This document shows positions 26,401 to 40,800 of a DNA stretch of 64,000 nucleotides, piece after piece. The stretch's first letter is position 1, and each line of letters begins with the position of its first letter. The stretch spans positions 472,511,650 to 472,575,649 of the forward strand of contig CM042684.1 of NCBI GenBank assembly GCA_023614405.1, written 5' to 3'. The position numbers and the translations under genes are program-made. The notes under the pieces are model-generated. The model was not told where the DNA came from. It saw only the letters and a program-made list of their open reading frames with translations, and searched no databases. The DNA is from Avena insularis. Taxonomy: Eukaryota; Streptophyta; Magnoliopsida; Poales; Poaceae.

Positions 26401-29400
26401 GTGTTCTTTTCACAAACCACACATGGATCAACAAATGGCATTGCATGTGTGTTCTTTTCACAAACCACACATGGATAAACCAATGGCATTGCATGTGTGT
26501 TCTTTTCATAAACCACATATGGATCCACTAGTGTTCACTAAATGTGTGTTCTTTCCACAAACCACATATGTATCCACTAGAGTCATTGCATGTGTGTTCC
26601 TTTCCACAAACTACATGGATCAACCAATGCCATTGCATGTGTGTTCTTTCCACAAACCACACATGGATCCACCAATGTCATTGCATGTGTGTTCTTTTCA
26701 CAAACCACACATGGATCAACAAATGGCATTGCATGCATGTTCTTTTCACAAACCACACATGGATCAACCAATGGAATTTCATGTGTGTTATTTTCATAAA
26801 CAACATATGGATCAAACAAATATCATTGCACGTGTGTTCTCTTCACAAAACAGACATGGATCCACCAATGTCATTGCATGTGTGTTCTTTTCCACAAACC
26901 ACATTGATCAACCAATGGCATTGCATGTGTGTTCTTTTCACAAACCACACATGGATCAACCAATGACATTGCATGTGTGTTCTTTTCATAAACCACGTAT
27001 GAATCAACAAATTTCATTGCATGTGTGTTCTTTTCAGAAAACACACATGGATCCACCAATGTCATTGCATGTGTGTTTTTTCCACAAACCACACATGGAT
27101 CAACCAATGGAATTGCATGTGTGTTCTTTTCACAAACCACACATGGATCCACCAGTGTTCAGTGCATGTGCGTTCCTTCCACAAACGCACATGGATCCAC
27201 CAATGTCATCGCATGTGTGTTCCTTTCCACAAACCACACATGGATCCACCGGAGTCATTGCATGTGTGTTCTTTCCACAAACCACAGATGGATCCACCAG
27301 TGTCATTGCATGTGTGTTCTTTTCACAAACCACATATGGATCCACCAATGTCATTGCATGTGTGTTCTTTCCATGAACCACATATGGATCCACCAGTGAC
27401 ATTGCATGTGTGTTCTTTTCAAAAAACCACATGGATCAACCAATGGCATTGCATGTGTGTTCTTTTCACAAACCACACATGGATCAACCAATGGAATTGC
27501 ATGTGTGTTCTTTTCACAAACCACACATGGATACACCAGAGTCATTGCATGTGTGTTCTTTCTACAAACCACACATGGATCGACCAGTGTCATTGCATGT
27601 GTATTCTTTTCCACAAACCACATGGATCAACCAATGTCATTGCATGTGTGTTCTTTTCACAAACCACACATGGACCAACCAATGACATTGCATGTGTGTT
27701 CTTTTCACAAACCACAAATGGATCCACCAGTGTTCACTACATGTGTGTTCTTTCCACAAACCACATATGTATCCACTAGAGTCATTGCATGTGTCCTTTC
27801 CACAACCCACATGGATCAACCAATGGCATTGCATGTGTGTTCTTTCCACAAACCACACATGGATCCACCAATGTCATTGCATGTGTGTTCTTTTCAGAAA
27901 CCGCACATGGATCAACCAATGGAATTGCATGTGTGTTCTTTTCACAAACCACACATGGATCCACCAGAGTCATTGCATGTGTGTTCTTTTCCACAAACCA
28001 CATGGATCAACCAATGACATGACATGTGTGTTCTTTTCAAAAACCACACATGGATCAACCAATGGCATTGCATGTCTGTTCTTTTCACAAACCACACATG
28101 GATCCACTAGTGTTCACTGCATGTGTGTTCTTTCCACAAACCACATATGTATCCACTAGAGTCATTTCATGTGTGTTCATTTCCACAAACTACATGGATC
28201 AACCAATGCCATTGCATGTGTGTTCTTTCCACAAACCACACATGGATCCACCAATGTCATTGCATGTGTGTTCTTTTCACAAACCACACATGGATCAACA
28301 AATGGCATTGCATGTGTGTTCTTTTCACAAACCACACATGGATAAACCAATGGCATTGCATGTGTGTTCTTTTCATAAACCACATATGGATCCACTAGTG
28401 TTCACTAAATGTGTGTTCTTTCCACAAACCACATATGTATCCACTAGAGTCATTGCATGTGTGTTCCTTTCCACAAACTACATGGATCAACCAATGCCAT
28501 TGCATGTGTGTTCTTTCCACAAACCACACATGGATCCACCAATGTCATTGCATGTGTGTTCTTTTCACAAACCACACATGGATCAACAAATGGCATTGCA
28601 TGCATGTTCTTTTCACAAACCACACATGGATCAACCAATGGAATTTCATGTGTGTTATTTTCATAAACAACATATGGATCAAACAAATATCATTGCACGT
28701 GTGTTCTCTTCACAAAACAGACATGGATCCACCAATGTCATTGCATGTGTGTTCTTTTCCACAAACCACATTGATCAACCAATGGCATTGCATGTGTGTT
28801 CTTTTCACAAACCACACATGGATCAACCAATGACATTGCATGTGTGTTCTTTTCATAAACCACATATGGATCAACAAATGTCATTCCATGTGTGTTCTTT
28901 TCACAAAACACACATGGATCCACCAACGTCATTGCATGTGTGTTCTTTTCCACAAACCACATGGATCAACCAATGGCATTGCATGTGTGTTCTTTCCAGA
29001 AACCACACATGGATCAACCAATGGAATTGCATGTGTGTTCTTATCATAAACCACGTATGAATCAACAAATGTCATTGCATGTGTGTTCTTTTCAGAAAAC
29101 ACACATGGATCCACCAATGTCATTGCATGTGTGTTTTTTCCACAAACCACACATGGATCAACCAATGGAATTGCATGTGTGTTCTTTTCACAAACCACAC
29201 ATGGATCCACCAGTGTTCAGTGCATGTGCGTTCCTTCCACAAACAAACATGGATCCACCAATGTCATCGCATGTGTGTTCCTTTCCACAAACCACACATG
29301 GATCCACCGGAGTCATTGCATGTGTGTTCTTTCCACAAACCACAGATGGATCCACCAGTGTCATTGCATGTGTGTTCTTTTCACAAACCACATATGGATC

Positions 29401-32400
29401 CACCAATGTCATTGCATGTGTGTTCTTTCCATGACCCACATATGGATCCACCAGTGACATTGCATGTGTGTTCTTTTCAAAAAACCACATGGATCAACCA
29501 ATGGCATTGCATGTGTGTTCTTTTCACAAACCACACATGGATCAACCAATGGAATTGCATGTGTGTTCTTTTCACAAACCACACATGGATACACCAGAGT
29601 CATTACATGTGTGTTCTTTCTACAAACCACACATGGATCGACCAGTGTCATTGCATGTGTATTCTTTTCCACAAACCACATGGATCAACCAATGTCATTG
29701 CATGTGTGTTCTTTTCACAAACCACACATGGACCAACCAATGACATTGCATGTGTGTTCTTTTCACAAACCACAAATGGATCCACCAGTGTTCACTACAT
29801 GTGTGTTCTTTCCACAAACCACATATGTATCCACTAGAGTCATTGCATGTGTGTTCCTTTGCACAAATCACATGGATCAACCAATGGCATTGCATGTGTG
29901 TTCTTTCCACAAACCACACATGGATCCACCAATGTCATTGCATGTGTGTTTTTTCAGAAACCGCACATGGATCAACCAATGGAATTGCATGTGTGTTCTT
30001 TTCACAAACCACACATGGATCCACCAGAGTCATTGCATGTGTTCATTTCCACAAACCACATGGATCAACCAATGACATGACATGTGTGTTCTTTTCAAAA
30101 ACCACACATGGATCAACCAATGGCATTGCATGTCTGTTCTTTTCACAAACCACACATGGATCCACTAGTGTTCACTGCATGTGTGTTCTTTCCACAAACC
30201 ACATATGTATCCACTAGAGTCATTGCATGTGTGTTCATTTCCACAAACTACATGGATCAACCAATGCCATTGCATGTGTGTTCTTTCCACAAACCACACA
30301 TGGATCCACCAATGTCATTGCATGTGTGTTCTTTTCACAAACCACACATGGATCAACAAATGGCATTGCATGTGTGTTCTTTTCACAAACCACACATGGA
30401 TAAACCAATGGCATTGCATGTGTGTTCTTTTCATAAACCACATATGGATCCACTAGTGTTCACTAAATGTGTGTTCTTTCCACAAACCACATATGTATCC
30501 ACTAGAGTCATTGCATGTGTGTTCCTTTCCACAAACTACATGGATCAACCAATGCCATTGCATGTGTGTTCTTTCCACAAACCAGACATGGATCCACCAA
30601 TGTCATTGCATGTGTGTTCTTTTCACAAACCACACATGGATCAACAAATGGCATTGCATGCATGTTCTTTTCACAAACCACACATGGATCAACCAATGGA
30701 ATTTCATGTGTGTTATTTTCATAAACAACATATGGATCAAACAAATATCATTGCACGTGTGTTCTCTTCACAAAACAGACATGGATCCACCAATGTCATT
30801 GCATGTGTGTTCTTTTCCACAAACCACATTGATCAACCAATGGCATTGCATGTGTGTTCTTTTCACAAACCACACATGGATCAACCAATGACATTGCATG
30901 TGTGTTCTTTTCATAAACCACATATGGATCAACAAATGTCATTGCATGTGTGTTCTTTTCACAAAACACACATGGATCCACCAACGTCATTGCATGTGTG
31001 TTCTTTTCCACAAACCACATGGATCAACCAATGGCATTGCATGTGTGTTCTTTCCAGAAACCACACATGGATCAACCAATGGAATTGCATGTGTGTTCTT
31101 ATCATAAACCACGTATGAATCAACAAATGTCATTGCATGTGTGTTCTTTTCAGAAAACACACATGGATCCACCAATGTCATTGCATGTGTGTTTTTTCCA
31201 CAAACCACACATGGATCAACCAATGGAATTGCATGTGTGTTCTTTTCACAAACCACACATGGATCCACCAGTTGATGCATGTATGCGTTCCTTCCACAAA
31301 ACACATGGATCCACCAATGTCATCGCATGTGTGTTCTTTCCACAAACCACACATGGATCCACCGGAGTCATTGCATGTGTGTTCTTTCCACAAACCACAG
31401 ATGGATCCACCAGTGTCATTGCATGTGTGTTCTTTTCACAAACCACATATGGATCCACCAATGTCATTGCATGTGTGTTCTTTACACTACCCACATATGG
31501 ATCCACCTGGGTCAGTGCATGTGTGTTCTTTTCAAAAAACCACATGGATCAACCAATGGCATTGCATGTGTGTTCTTTTCACAAACCACACATGGATCAA
31601 CCAATGGAATTGCATGTGTGTTCTTTTCACAAACCACACATGGATACACCAGAGTCATTGCATGTGTGTTCTTTCTACAAACCACACATGGATCGACCAG
31701 TGTCATTGCATGTGTATTCTTTTCCACAAACCACATGGATCAACCAATGTCATTGCATGTGTGTTCTTTTCACAAACCACACATGGACCAACCAATGACA
31801 TTGCATGTGTGTTCTTTTCACAAACCACAAATGGATCCACCAGTGTTCACTACATGTGTGTTCTTTCCACAAACCACATATGTATCCACTAGAGTCATTG
31901 CATGTGTGTTCCTTTCCACAAACCACATGGATCAACCAATGGCATTGCATGTGTGTTCTTTCCACAAACCACACATGGATCCACCAATGTCATTGCATGT
32001 GTGTTTTTTCAGAAACCGGACATGGATCAACCAATGGAATTGCATGTGTGTTCTTTTCACAAACCACACATGGATCCACCAGAGTCATTGCATGTGTGTT
32101 CTTTTCCACAAACCACATGGATCAACCAATGACATGACATGTGTGTTCTTTTCAAAAACCACACATGGATCAACCAATGGCATTGCATGTCTGTTCTTTT
32201 CACAAACCACACATGGATCCACTAGTGTTCACTTCATGTGTGTTCTTTCCACAAACCACATATGTATCCACTAGAGTCATTGCATGTGTGTTCATTTCCA
32301 CAAACTACATGGATCAACCAATGCCATTGCATGTGTGTTCTTTCCACAAACCACACATGGATCCACCAATGTCATTGCATGTGTGTTATTTTCACAAACC

Positions 32401-32700
32401 ACACATGGATCAACAAATGGCATTGCATGTGTATTCTTTTCACAAACCACACATGGATAAACCAATGGCATTGCATGTGTGTTCTTTTCATAAACCACAT
32501 ATGGATCCACTAGTGTTCACTAAATGTGTGTTCTTTCCACAAACCACATATGTATCCACTAGAGTCATTGCATGTGTGTTCCTTTCCACAAACTACATGG
32601 ATCAACCAATGCCATTGCATGTGTGTTCTTTCCACAAACCACACATGGATCCACCAATGTCATTGCATGTGTGTTCTTTTCACAAACCACACATGGATCA
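25150..32700. repeat. Higher-order repeat series, units of about 1.87 and 2.06 kb
   Basis: Equivalent monomers fall at 25151, 27021, 29079 and 31137, giving spacings of 1870, 2058 and 2058 bp. A second anchor class at 25822, 27692, 29750 and 31805 agrees. The two unit lengths differ by about four monomers (188-191 bp). Units share rare variants such as GACATGACATGTGTG, GGAATTTCATG with AACAACATATGG, and AAATATCATTGCACG, so amplification looks recent. The fourth unit has a divergent patch near 31270-31520. Confidence 0.9.
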
Positions 32701-34900
32701 ACAAATGGCATTGCATGTGTGTTCTTTTCACAAACCACACATGGATAAACCAATGGCATTGCATGTGTGTTCTTTTCATAAACCACATATGGATCAATAA
32801 ATGTCATTGCATGTGTGTTCTTTTCACAAAACACACATGGATCCACCCATGTCATTGCATGTTTGTTCTTTTCCACAAACCACATGGATCAACCAATGGC
32901 ATTGCATGTGTGTTCTTTTCACAAACCACACATGGATACACCAGAGTCATTGCATGTGTGTTCTTTCTACAAACCACACATGGATCGACCAGTGTCATTG
33001 CATGTGTATTCTTTTCCACAAACCACATGGATCAACCAATGTCATTGCATGTGTGTTCTTTTCACAAACCACACATGGACCAACCAATGACATTGCATGT
33101 GTGTTCTTTTCACAAACCACAAATGGATCCACCAGTGTTCACTACATGTGTGTTCTTTCCACAAACCACATATGTATCCACTAGAGTCATTTCATGTGTG
33201 TTCCTTTCCACAAACCACATGGATCAACCAATGGCATTGCATGTGTGTTCTTTCCACAAACCACACATGGATCCACCAATGTCATTGCATGTGTGTTCTT
33301 TTCAGAAACCGCACATGGATCAACCAATGGAATTGCATGTGTGTTCTTTTCACAAACCACACATGGATCCACCAGAGTCATTGCATGTGTGTTCTTTTCC
33401 ACAAACCACATGGATCAACCAATGACATGACATGTGTGTTCTTTTCAAAAACCACACATGGATCAACCAATGGCATTGCATGTATGTTCTTTTCACAAAC
33501 CACACATGGATCCACTAGTGTTCACTTCATGTGTGTTCTATCCACAAACCACATATGTATCCACTAGAGTCATTGCATGTGTGTTCATTTCCACAAACTA
33601 CATGGATCAACCAATGCCATTGCATGTGTGTTCTTTCCACAAACCACACATGGATCCACCAATGTCATTGCATGTGTGTTCTTTTCACAAACCACACATG
33701 GATCAACAAATGGCATTGCATGTGTGTTCTTTTCACAAACCACACATGGATAAACCAATGGCATTGCATGTGTGTTCTTTTCATAAACCACATATGGATC
33801 AATAAATGTCATTGCATGTGTGTTCTTTTCACAAAACACACATGGATCCACCCATGTCATTGCATGTTTGTTCTTTTCCACAAACCACATGGATCAACCA
33901 ATGGCATTGCATGTGTGTTCTTTTCACAAACCACACATGGATACACCAGAGTCATTGCATCTGTGTTCTTTCTACAAACCACACATGGATCGACCAGTGT
34001 CATTGCATGTGTATTCTTTTCCACAAACCACATGGATCAACCAATGTCATTGCATGTGTGTTCTTTTCACAAACCACACATGGACCAACCAATGACATTG
34101 CATGTGTGTTCTTTTCACAAACCACAAATGGATCCACCAGTGTTCACTACATGTGTGTTCTTTCCACAAACCACATATGTATCCACTAGAGTCATTGCAT
34201 GTGTGTTCCTTTCCACAAACCACATGGATCAACCAATGGCATTGCATGTGTGTTCTTTCCACAAACCACACATGGATCCACCAATGTCATTGCATGTGTG
34301 TTCTTTTCAGAAACCGCACATGGATCAACCAATGGAATTGCATGTGTGTTCTTTTCACAAACCACACATGGATCCACCAGAGTCATTGCATGTGTGTTCT
34401 TTTCCACAAACCACATGGATCAACCAATGACATGACATGTGTGTTCTTTTCAAAAACCACACATGGATCAACCAATGGCATTGCATGTCTGTTCTTTTCA
34501 CAAACCACACATGGATCCACTAGTGTTCACTGCATGTGTGTTCTTTCCACAAACCACATATGTATCCACTAGAGTCATTGCATGTGTGTTCATTTCCACA
34601 AACTACATGGATCAACCAATGCCATTGCATGTGTGTTCTTTCCACAAACCACACATGGATCCACCAATGTCATTGCATGTGTGTTCTTTTCACAAACCAC
34701 ACATGGATCAAGAAATGGCATTGCATGTGTGTTCTTTTCACAAACCACACATGGATAAACCAATGGCATTGCATGTGTGTTCTTTTCATAAACCACATAT
34801 GGATCAATAAATGTCATTGCATGTGTGTTCTTTTCACAAAACACACATGGATCCACCCATGTCATTGCATGTGTGTTGTTTTCCACAAACCACATGGATC
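32560..34900. repeat. Higher-order repeat, 1005-bp unit
   Basis: Two adjacent units of 1005 bp (about 21 monomers), anchored at 32801/33806, 33097/34102 and 33531/34536. They look like a shortened derivative of the upstream 2.06-kb unit: an inner set of monomers is missing, and TCCACCCATGTCATTG is followed directly by GGATACACCAGAG. Confidence 0.88.
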
Positions 34901-35679
34901 AACCAATGGCATTGCATGTGTGTTGTTTTCACAAACCACACATGGATCAACCAATGGAATTGCATGTGTGTTCTTTTCACAAACCACACATGGATCCACC
35001 AGTGTTCACTGCATGTGCGTTCTTTCCACAAACACACATGGATCCACCAATGTCATCGCATGTGTGTTCTTTTCCACAAACACACACGGATCAACCAATG
35101 GCATTGCATGTGTGTTCTTTTCACAAACCACACATGGATCAACCAATGGCATTGCATGTGTGTTCTTTTCACAAACCACACATCGATCCACCAGTCTTCA
35201 CTTCATGTGTGTTCTTTCCACAAACCACATATGTATCCACTAGAGTCATTGCATGTGTGTTCCTTTCCACAAACCACATGGATCAACCAATGGCATTGCA
35301 TGTGTGTTCTTTCCACAAACCACACATGGATCCACCAATTTCATTGCATGTGTGTTCTTTTCACAAACCACACATGGATCAACAAATGGCATTGCATGCA
35401 TGTTCTTTTCACAAACCACATGGACCAACCAATGGAATTGCATGTTTGTTCTTTTCACAAACCACACATTGATCAACCAATGTCATTGCATGTGTGTTCT
35501 TTTCACAAAACACACATGGATCCACCAATATCATTGCATGTGTGTTCTTTTCCACAAACCACATGGACCAACCAATGGCATTGCATGTGTGTTCTTTCCA
35601 GAAACCACACATGGATCAACCAATGGAATTGCATGTGTGTTCTTTTCACAAACGACACATGGATCCACTAGTGTTCACT

Positions 35680-37870
35680 GCATGTGTGTTCTTTCCACAA
35701 ACCACATATGTATCCACTAGAGTCATTGCATGTGTGTACCTTTCCACAAACTACATGGATCAACCAATGCCATTGCATGTGTGTTCTTTCCACAAACCAC
35801 ACATGGATCCACCAATGTCATTGCATGTGTGTTCTTTTCACAAACCACACATGGATCCACCAATGTCATTGCATGTGTGTTCTTTTCACAAACCACACAT
35901 GGATCAACAAATGGCATTGCATGCATGTTCTTTTCACAAACCACACATCGATCAACCAATGGCATTGCATGTGTGTTATTTTCATAAACCACATATGGAT
36001 CAAACAAATGTCATTGCATGTGGGTTCTCTTCACAAAACACACATGGATCCACCAATGTCATTGCATGTGTGTTCTTTTCCACAAACCACATGGATCAAC
36101 CAATGGCATTGCATGTGTGTTATTTTCACAAACCACACATGGATCAACCAATGACATTGCATGTGTGTTCTTTTCATAAACCACATATGGATCAACAAAT
36201 GTCATTGCATGTGTGTTCTTTTCACAAAACACACATGGATCCACCAATATCATTGCATGTGTGTTCTTTTCCACAAACCACATGGATCAACCAATGGCAT
36301 TGCATGTGTGTTCTTTCCAGAAACCACACATGGATCAACCAATGGAATTGCATGTGTGTTCTTTTCACAAACCACACATGGATCCACTAGTGTTCACTGC
36401 ATGTGTGTTCTTTCCACAAACCACATATGTATCCACTAGAGTCATTGCATGTGTGTTCCTTTCCACAAACTACATGGATCAACCAATGCCATTGCATGTG
36501 TGTTCTTTCCACAAACCACACATGGATCCACCAATGTCATTGCATGTGTGTTCTTTTCACAAACCACACATGGATCAACAAATGGCATTGCATGTGTGTT
36601 ATTTTCACAAACCACACATGGATAAACCAATGGCATTGCATGTGTGTTCTTTTCATAAACCACATATGGATCTACTAGTGTTCACTGCATGTGTGTTCTT
36701 TCCACAAACCACATATGTATCCACTAGAGTCATTGCATGTGTGTTCCTTTCCACAAACTACATGGATCAACCAATGCCATTGCATGTGTGTTCTTTCCAC
36801 AAACCACACATGGATCCACCAATGTCATTGCATGTGTGTTCTTTTCACAAACCACACATGGATCAACAAATGGCATTGCATGTGTGTTCTTTTCACAAAC
36901 CACACATGGATCAACAAATGGCATTGCATGCATGTTCTTTTCACAAACCACATGGATCAACCAATGGAATTGCATGTGTGTTCTTTTCACAAACCACACA
37001 TTGATCAACCAATGACATTGCATGTGTGTTCTTTTCATAAACCACATATGGATCAACAAATGTCATTGCATGTGTATTCTTTTCACAAAACACACATGGA
37101 TCCACCAATATCATTGCATGTGTGTTCTTTTCCACAAACCACATGGACCAACCAATGGAATTGCATGTGTGTTCTTTCCAGAAACCACACATGCATCAAC
37201 CAATGGAATTGCATGTGTGTTCTTTTCACAAACGACACATGGATCCACTAGTGTTCACTGCATGTGTGTTCTTTCCACAAACCACATATGTATCCACTAG
37301 AGTCATTGCATGTGTGTTCCTTTCCACAAACTACATGGATCAACCAATGCCATTGCATGTGTGTTCTTTCCACAAACCACACATGGATCCACCAATGTCA
37401 TTGCATGTGTGTTCTTTTCACAAACCACACATGGATCCACCAATGTCATTGCATGTGTGTTCTTTTCACAAACCACACATGGATCAACAAATGGCATTGC
37501 ATGCATGTTCTTTTCACAAACCACACATCGATCAACCAATGGCATTGCATGTGTGTTATTTTCATAAACCACATATGGATCAAACAAATGTCATTGCATG
37601 TGGGTTCTCTTCACAAAACACACATGGATCCACCAATGTCATTGCATGTGTGTTCTTTTCCACAAACCACATGGATCAACCAATGGCATTGCATGTGTGT
37701 TATTTTCACAAACCACACATGGATCAACCAATGACATTGCATGTGTGTTCTTTTCATAAACCACATATGGATCAACAAATGTCATTGCATGTGTGTTCTT
37801 TTCACAAAACACACATGGATCCACCAATATCATTGCATGTGTGTTCTTTTCCACAAACCACATGGATCAA
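35680..37870. repeat. Higher-order repeat, 1580-bp unit interrupted by the chromovirus
   Basis: Anchors at 35684/37264, 35730/37310 and 36213/37793 give a constant 1580-bp spacing (about 33 monomers). The second unit is cut at 37870 by the retrotransposon and resumes at 49421 with the monomers expected from the first unit near 36288. Confidence 0.88.
37866..37870. other. Target-site duplication, left copy
   Basis: ATCAA directly precedes the 5-prime LTR and matches 49421-49425. Keeping one copy recreates GGATCAACCAATGG, an ordinary monomer. Confidence 0.9.
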
Positions 37871-40800
37871 TGTAACATCCCAAAAAATTATGTTTCAAAA
37901 ACTCATTCATATCATTCTTGCATCATTCATTCATATAGGGTTTTTCTCAAAATCATTTAGATACAGAAGTTTGAGCTATTATTTCATGTGGGCAATTTAT
38001 CTCAATTGGCCATCACCCTTTGGGATTTGTTTGTCCATGATCTTGTTTGCTTGCCTCCATGGTTGGAAAGATTAGGAGTAGCATTTAAACCCAAAATTCC
38101 AATTTAGAAATTTTTCTAAACCCTATTCCAAATATTTGCCAACTAGAGCAAATCTCTGTTTATTTTGAAACCCAAGCTTGACCAAGCCTTTGCAAGGTAA
38201 CCACTAGGATATTTGAATGTTTTTGAACCTACAGAACCCTGCAAAAATTCCCAAAACAGTTTGAATTCAAAAGGATTTGAATTCATATCAAATTCTATTC
38301 AGAAAATGGAATTAGAAAAAGAAAAGGCTTAAAGAAAGGAAAAGGGCCGAGCGGCCAGAATCTGGCCCAGCAGCGGATGAAGCCCAGCAAGCCCACCCGG
38401 GGATCTCCTTTTCCTTCTCACACGCGCGAGCCCACGCAGACAGACGCTGACAGCCCGACCCCACCAACACCTCGCACTCTTCGCTGACGAGCGGGCCCGG
38501 TCCACGTCGGCCTCGTCTTCCCCAGACCGCGCCTGCGACCACGTCGCTGCAGCAGTGAAGGCCGGTAATGGCGCGGCGTAAATGGGCATTAAAACTCGAG
38601 CGTTTCCTGTCGATTCCCCGGCTATAAGATCCTCTCTGCCCCGCGATCTTTTTCCCCCAGACACCTCGCTCACTCCGCCACCAGGCTGTCCTCAATCAGC
38701 TTTGCACCGCCGCAGACAGAGCCTCTCCCGAAGCGATTCGTGAGCCTCGAGTTCCTCGCCTATCGTTCTTACTATCTGACTCAGTGTGTCTTTGCGCATC
38801 TCCTGACCTCACTAGTCTGTCCTGTACAGCCCCAGGTCGCCGGTTCCACTTGACACCGCAAGCACCGACAGCGACATCAACTCCGACGAGTTTTCCGATA
38901 GATACAGACCGCCCCTCGCCTTCCCGTTCATGCTCACTACTTCGCCTTGACTCTGTGAATCTAACCGTGTCCTCGCTTTGCCTTGGGGTGATCTACAGCA
39001 ACGTCCACGACGACCACCCGACGCACCCGACGCCGCCACAAACTCCGGTGAGCAATCGCAGCCGTTCGGCGCCCGTGACTAACCGCGAGTACGACGAAGC
39101 CACGTGACCCCGAGCCCGGTGAGCTACTCCTCTTTCTCCTCTCCGTCTGCATCATCGCAAACGCTATCGACCGACAGCCCGCCGGTAGCCGCCGCTCGCC
39201 GCCAGTTCTTGGCAGGAAATAGCCGTTAGATTCAGATTATAGCGCTAGGATAGATCCACTTAACCCCGAAGCGGTACGCGATCTGAGCCGCCAGATTTCA
39301 TTTAGATCCTACGGCTGTGGAGCTCGATCAAGTGCGAAACGGTACGGGCGAATAAGAACATGACGCGTGGCTAGGTTAGATCTGAAAATAGAATTTAAAA
39401 CCAGAAATTTGATCCAAATTCAAATGCCTATATCTTTTGAATTCCATGTTGGAATTTTGCAAACTTTATACCGTTGGATTCAGAAAAACAAGACCTTTCT
39501 GCCTATCCTTTTTGTTTAGCAAATAGTAACCATTAGATTGACCTAAATTTCAGAAACTTGTTTGAGACCTTTTTGAGAATAGATTTAGTTTAGTATTTTG
39601 TTTTAGGGTTATTTAAGTTGTCTTGGCTACTTTGTGACTTGTTTAGTTTCTGTTTTCATGCACTTGCTTGGTTGAGTTTTAAAAAAAATCATCACTTGGT
39701 AGATTCATGCATGCATGCATTCATAATATTTTTGTTTGTAGATATTTGTGTGTAATTGTGTGCTACAACTTTGTGTGTAGATTTTGCTAGTGATTGTGAT
39801 TGTGACGAGTGCTACTCCCCACACTACCAAGGCAAGTGATATCTTCATGAATATTCCATTCCTATATTTTATATATGCATTAGTAATATTTTTCCAAATA
39901 TAGGACTTGCATGTTTTTTTTGCTAAGTATAAACTATGCTATGGGGAAACCTAATAGGTGAAGCCTTAGTGAGAATTTCCTAAGTCAAGATTCCTATTAC
40001 TATCATGCTTAGCCTAGCTATTAGAAAACAAGGGTGGTTTATATATTCACATTATGGAAAAATATTCTAAGTCTAAGGACTTGTTTTTATTTAACAAAAC
40101 AACTAAGTTAATGAATCACCTGGGTGGAATGGATGGATTGGTTATGTTGAGTGGTTACACAAGGCCAGGGTACTGGTGAACTTGTGTATCTCACTTGTGG
40201 ATGGCCACCCAGGAAACAAAGAGATTTGAGATGTCAAATGTTGAGAAGCTTCAAGTGCAACCACTTGGCATTATGGGCTCTGCCATGATCTTAGGATGCT
40301 AGAACTTAGTCTCTTGGACAGAGGGTGGTAGATGGGTTGATAGGTTGGAACGCGTCCATTTGACTAAGGAAAGGCTACTGAAGGATCATGTCTTGGGAAA
40401 CCAAGGCTTGTGGGGAAAGTGCACCACCTCTGCAGAGTGTAAAACCTAAGTACTTAGCCATGTCCCTGGTAAAGGACAATTTGAGCATCAAGACATGGAA
40501 ACTTCAAGAATCTCATCACTCCAATTTCAAAAATAAAACTTGTGGGTGAACAAGGGTAAAAGGATCTTCAGTCTTTGATTGGTAGATGCCCTGAGTGGAT
40601 CTAGAGTCTTTGATTGGTAGATGCCTTGGGAGTTTTGTGCCAAGCAAAAACTTAGTGTTTTCAAAAAGTTAAGGAAAAATCTATTTTGAGCAATGCAAGC
40701 CTAAGCTCCACCAGCCAAATGCATATAGTATTATAGTCCACTTAAAATATACTAAGGTATCACTTGCCAATACTATTCCAAAGTATTGACCCTCTATGGT

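Larger units (their letters stand above)
2095..37870. repeat. 48-bp satellite array, main block
   Basis: About 35.8 kb, or roughly 745 monomers, uninterrupted. Most monomers are 48 bp. Common variants are 47 bp (TTTCCACAAACCACATGG, or ACAAACACACATGG) and 49 bp (GGATCAAACAAATG). Recurrent classes include GGATCAACCAATGGCATTG, GGATCCACCAATGTCATTG, GGATCCACCAGTGTTCACTG with GTGCGTTC, GTATCCACTAGAGTCATTG and GGATAAACCAATGGC. The classes recur in fixed order, which gives higher-order units. Three plus frames and at least two minus frames stay open for long distances, the longest about 723 codons (13472-15643), because 48 is a multiple of 3. Frames end only where variant monomers bring TAA (CATAAACC, CAATAAATG) or TGA (CATGACCC, CTTGATG). 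No promoter, codon bias or frame preference suggests a gene. Confidence 0.97.

Noticed and set aside
2095..37870. microRNA or hairpin precursor cluster
   Set aside because: The 8-bp dyad with a 14-base spacer is too short for a miRNA precursor and is not consistently maintained among monomers.
38312..38695. Minus-strand 127-codon open frame in the 5-prime LTR
   Set aside because: It lies in a GC-rich LTR, is not preserved in the 3-prime LTR, and has a low-complexity composition.
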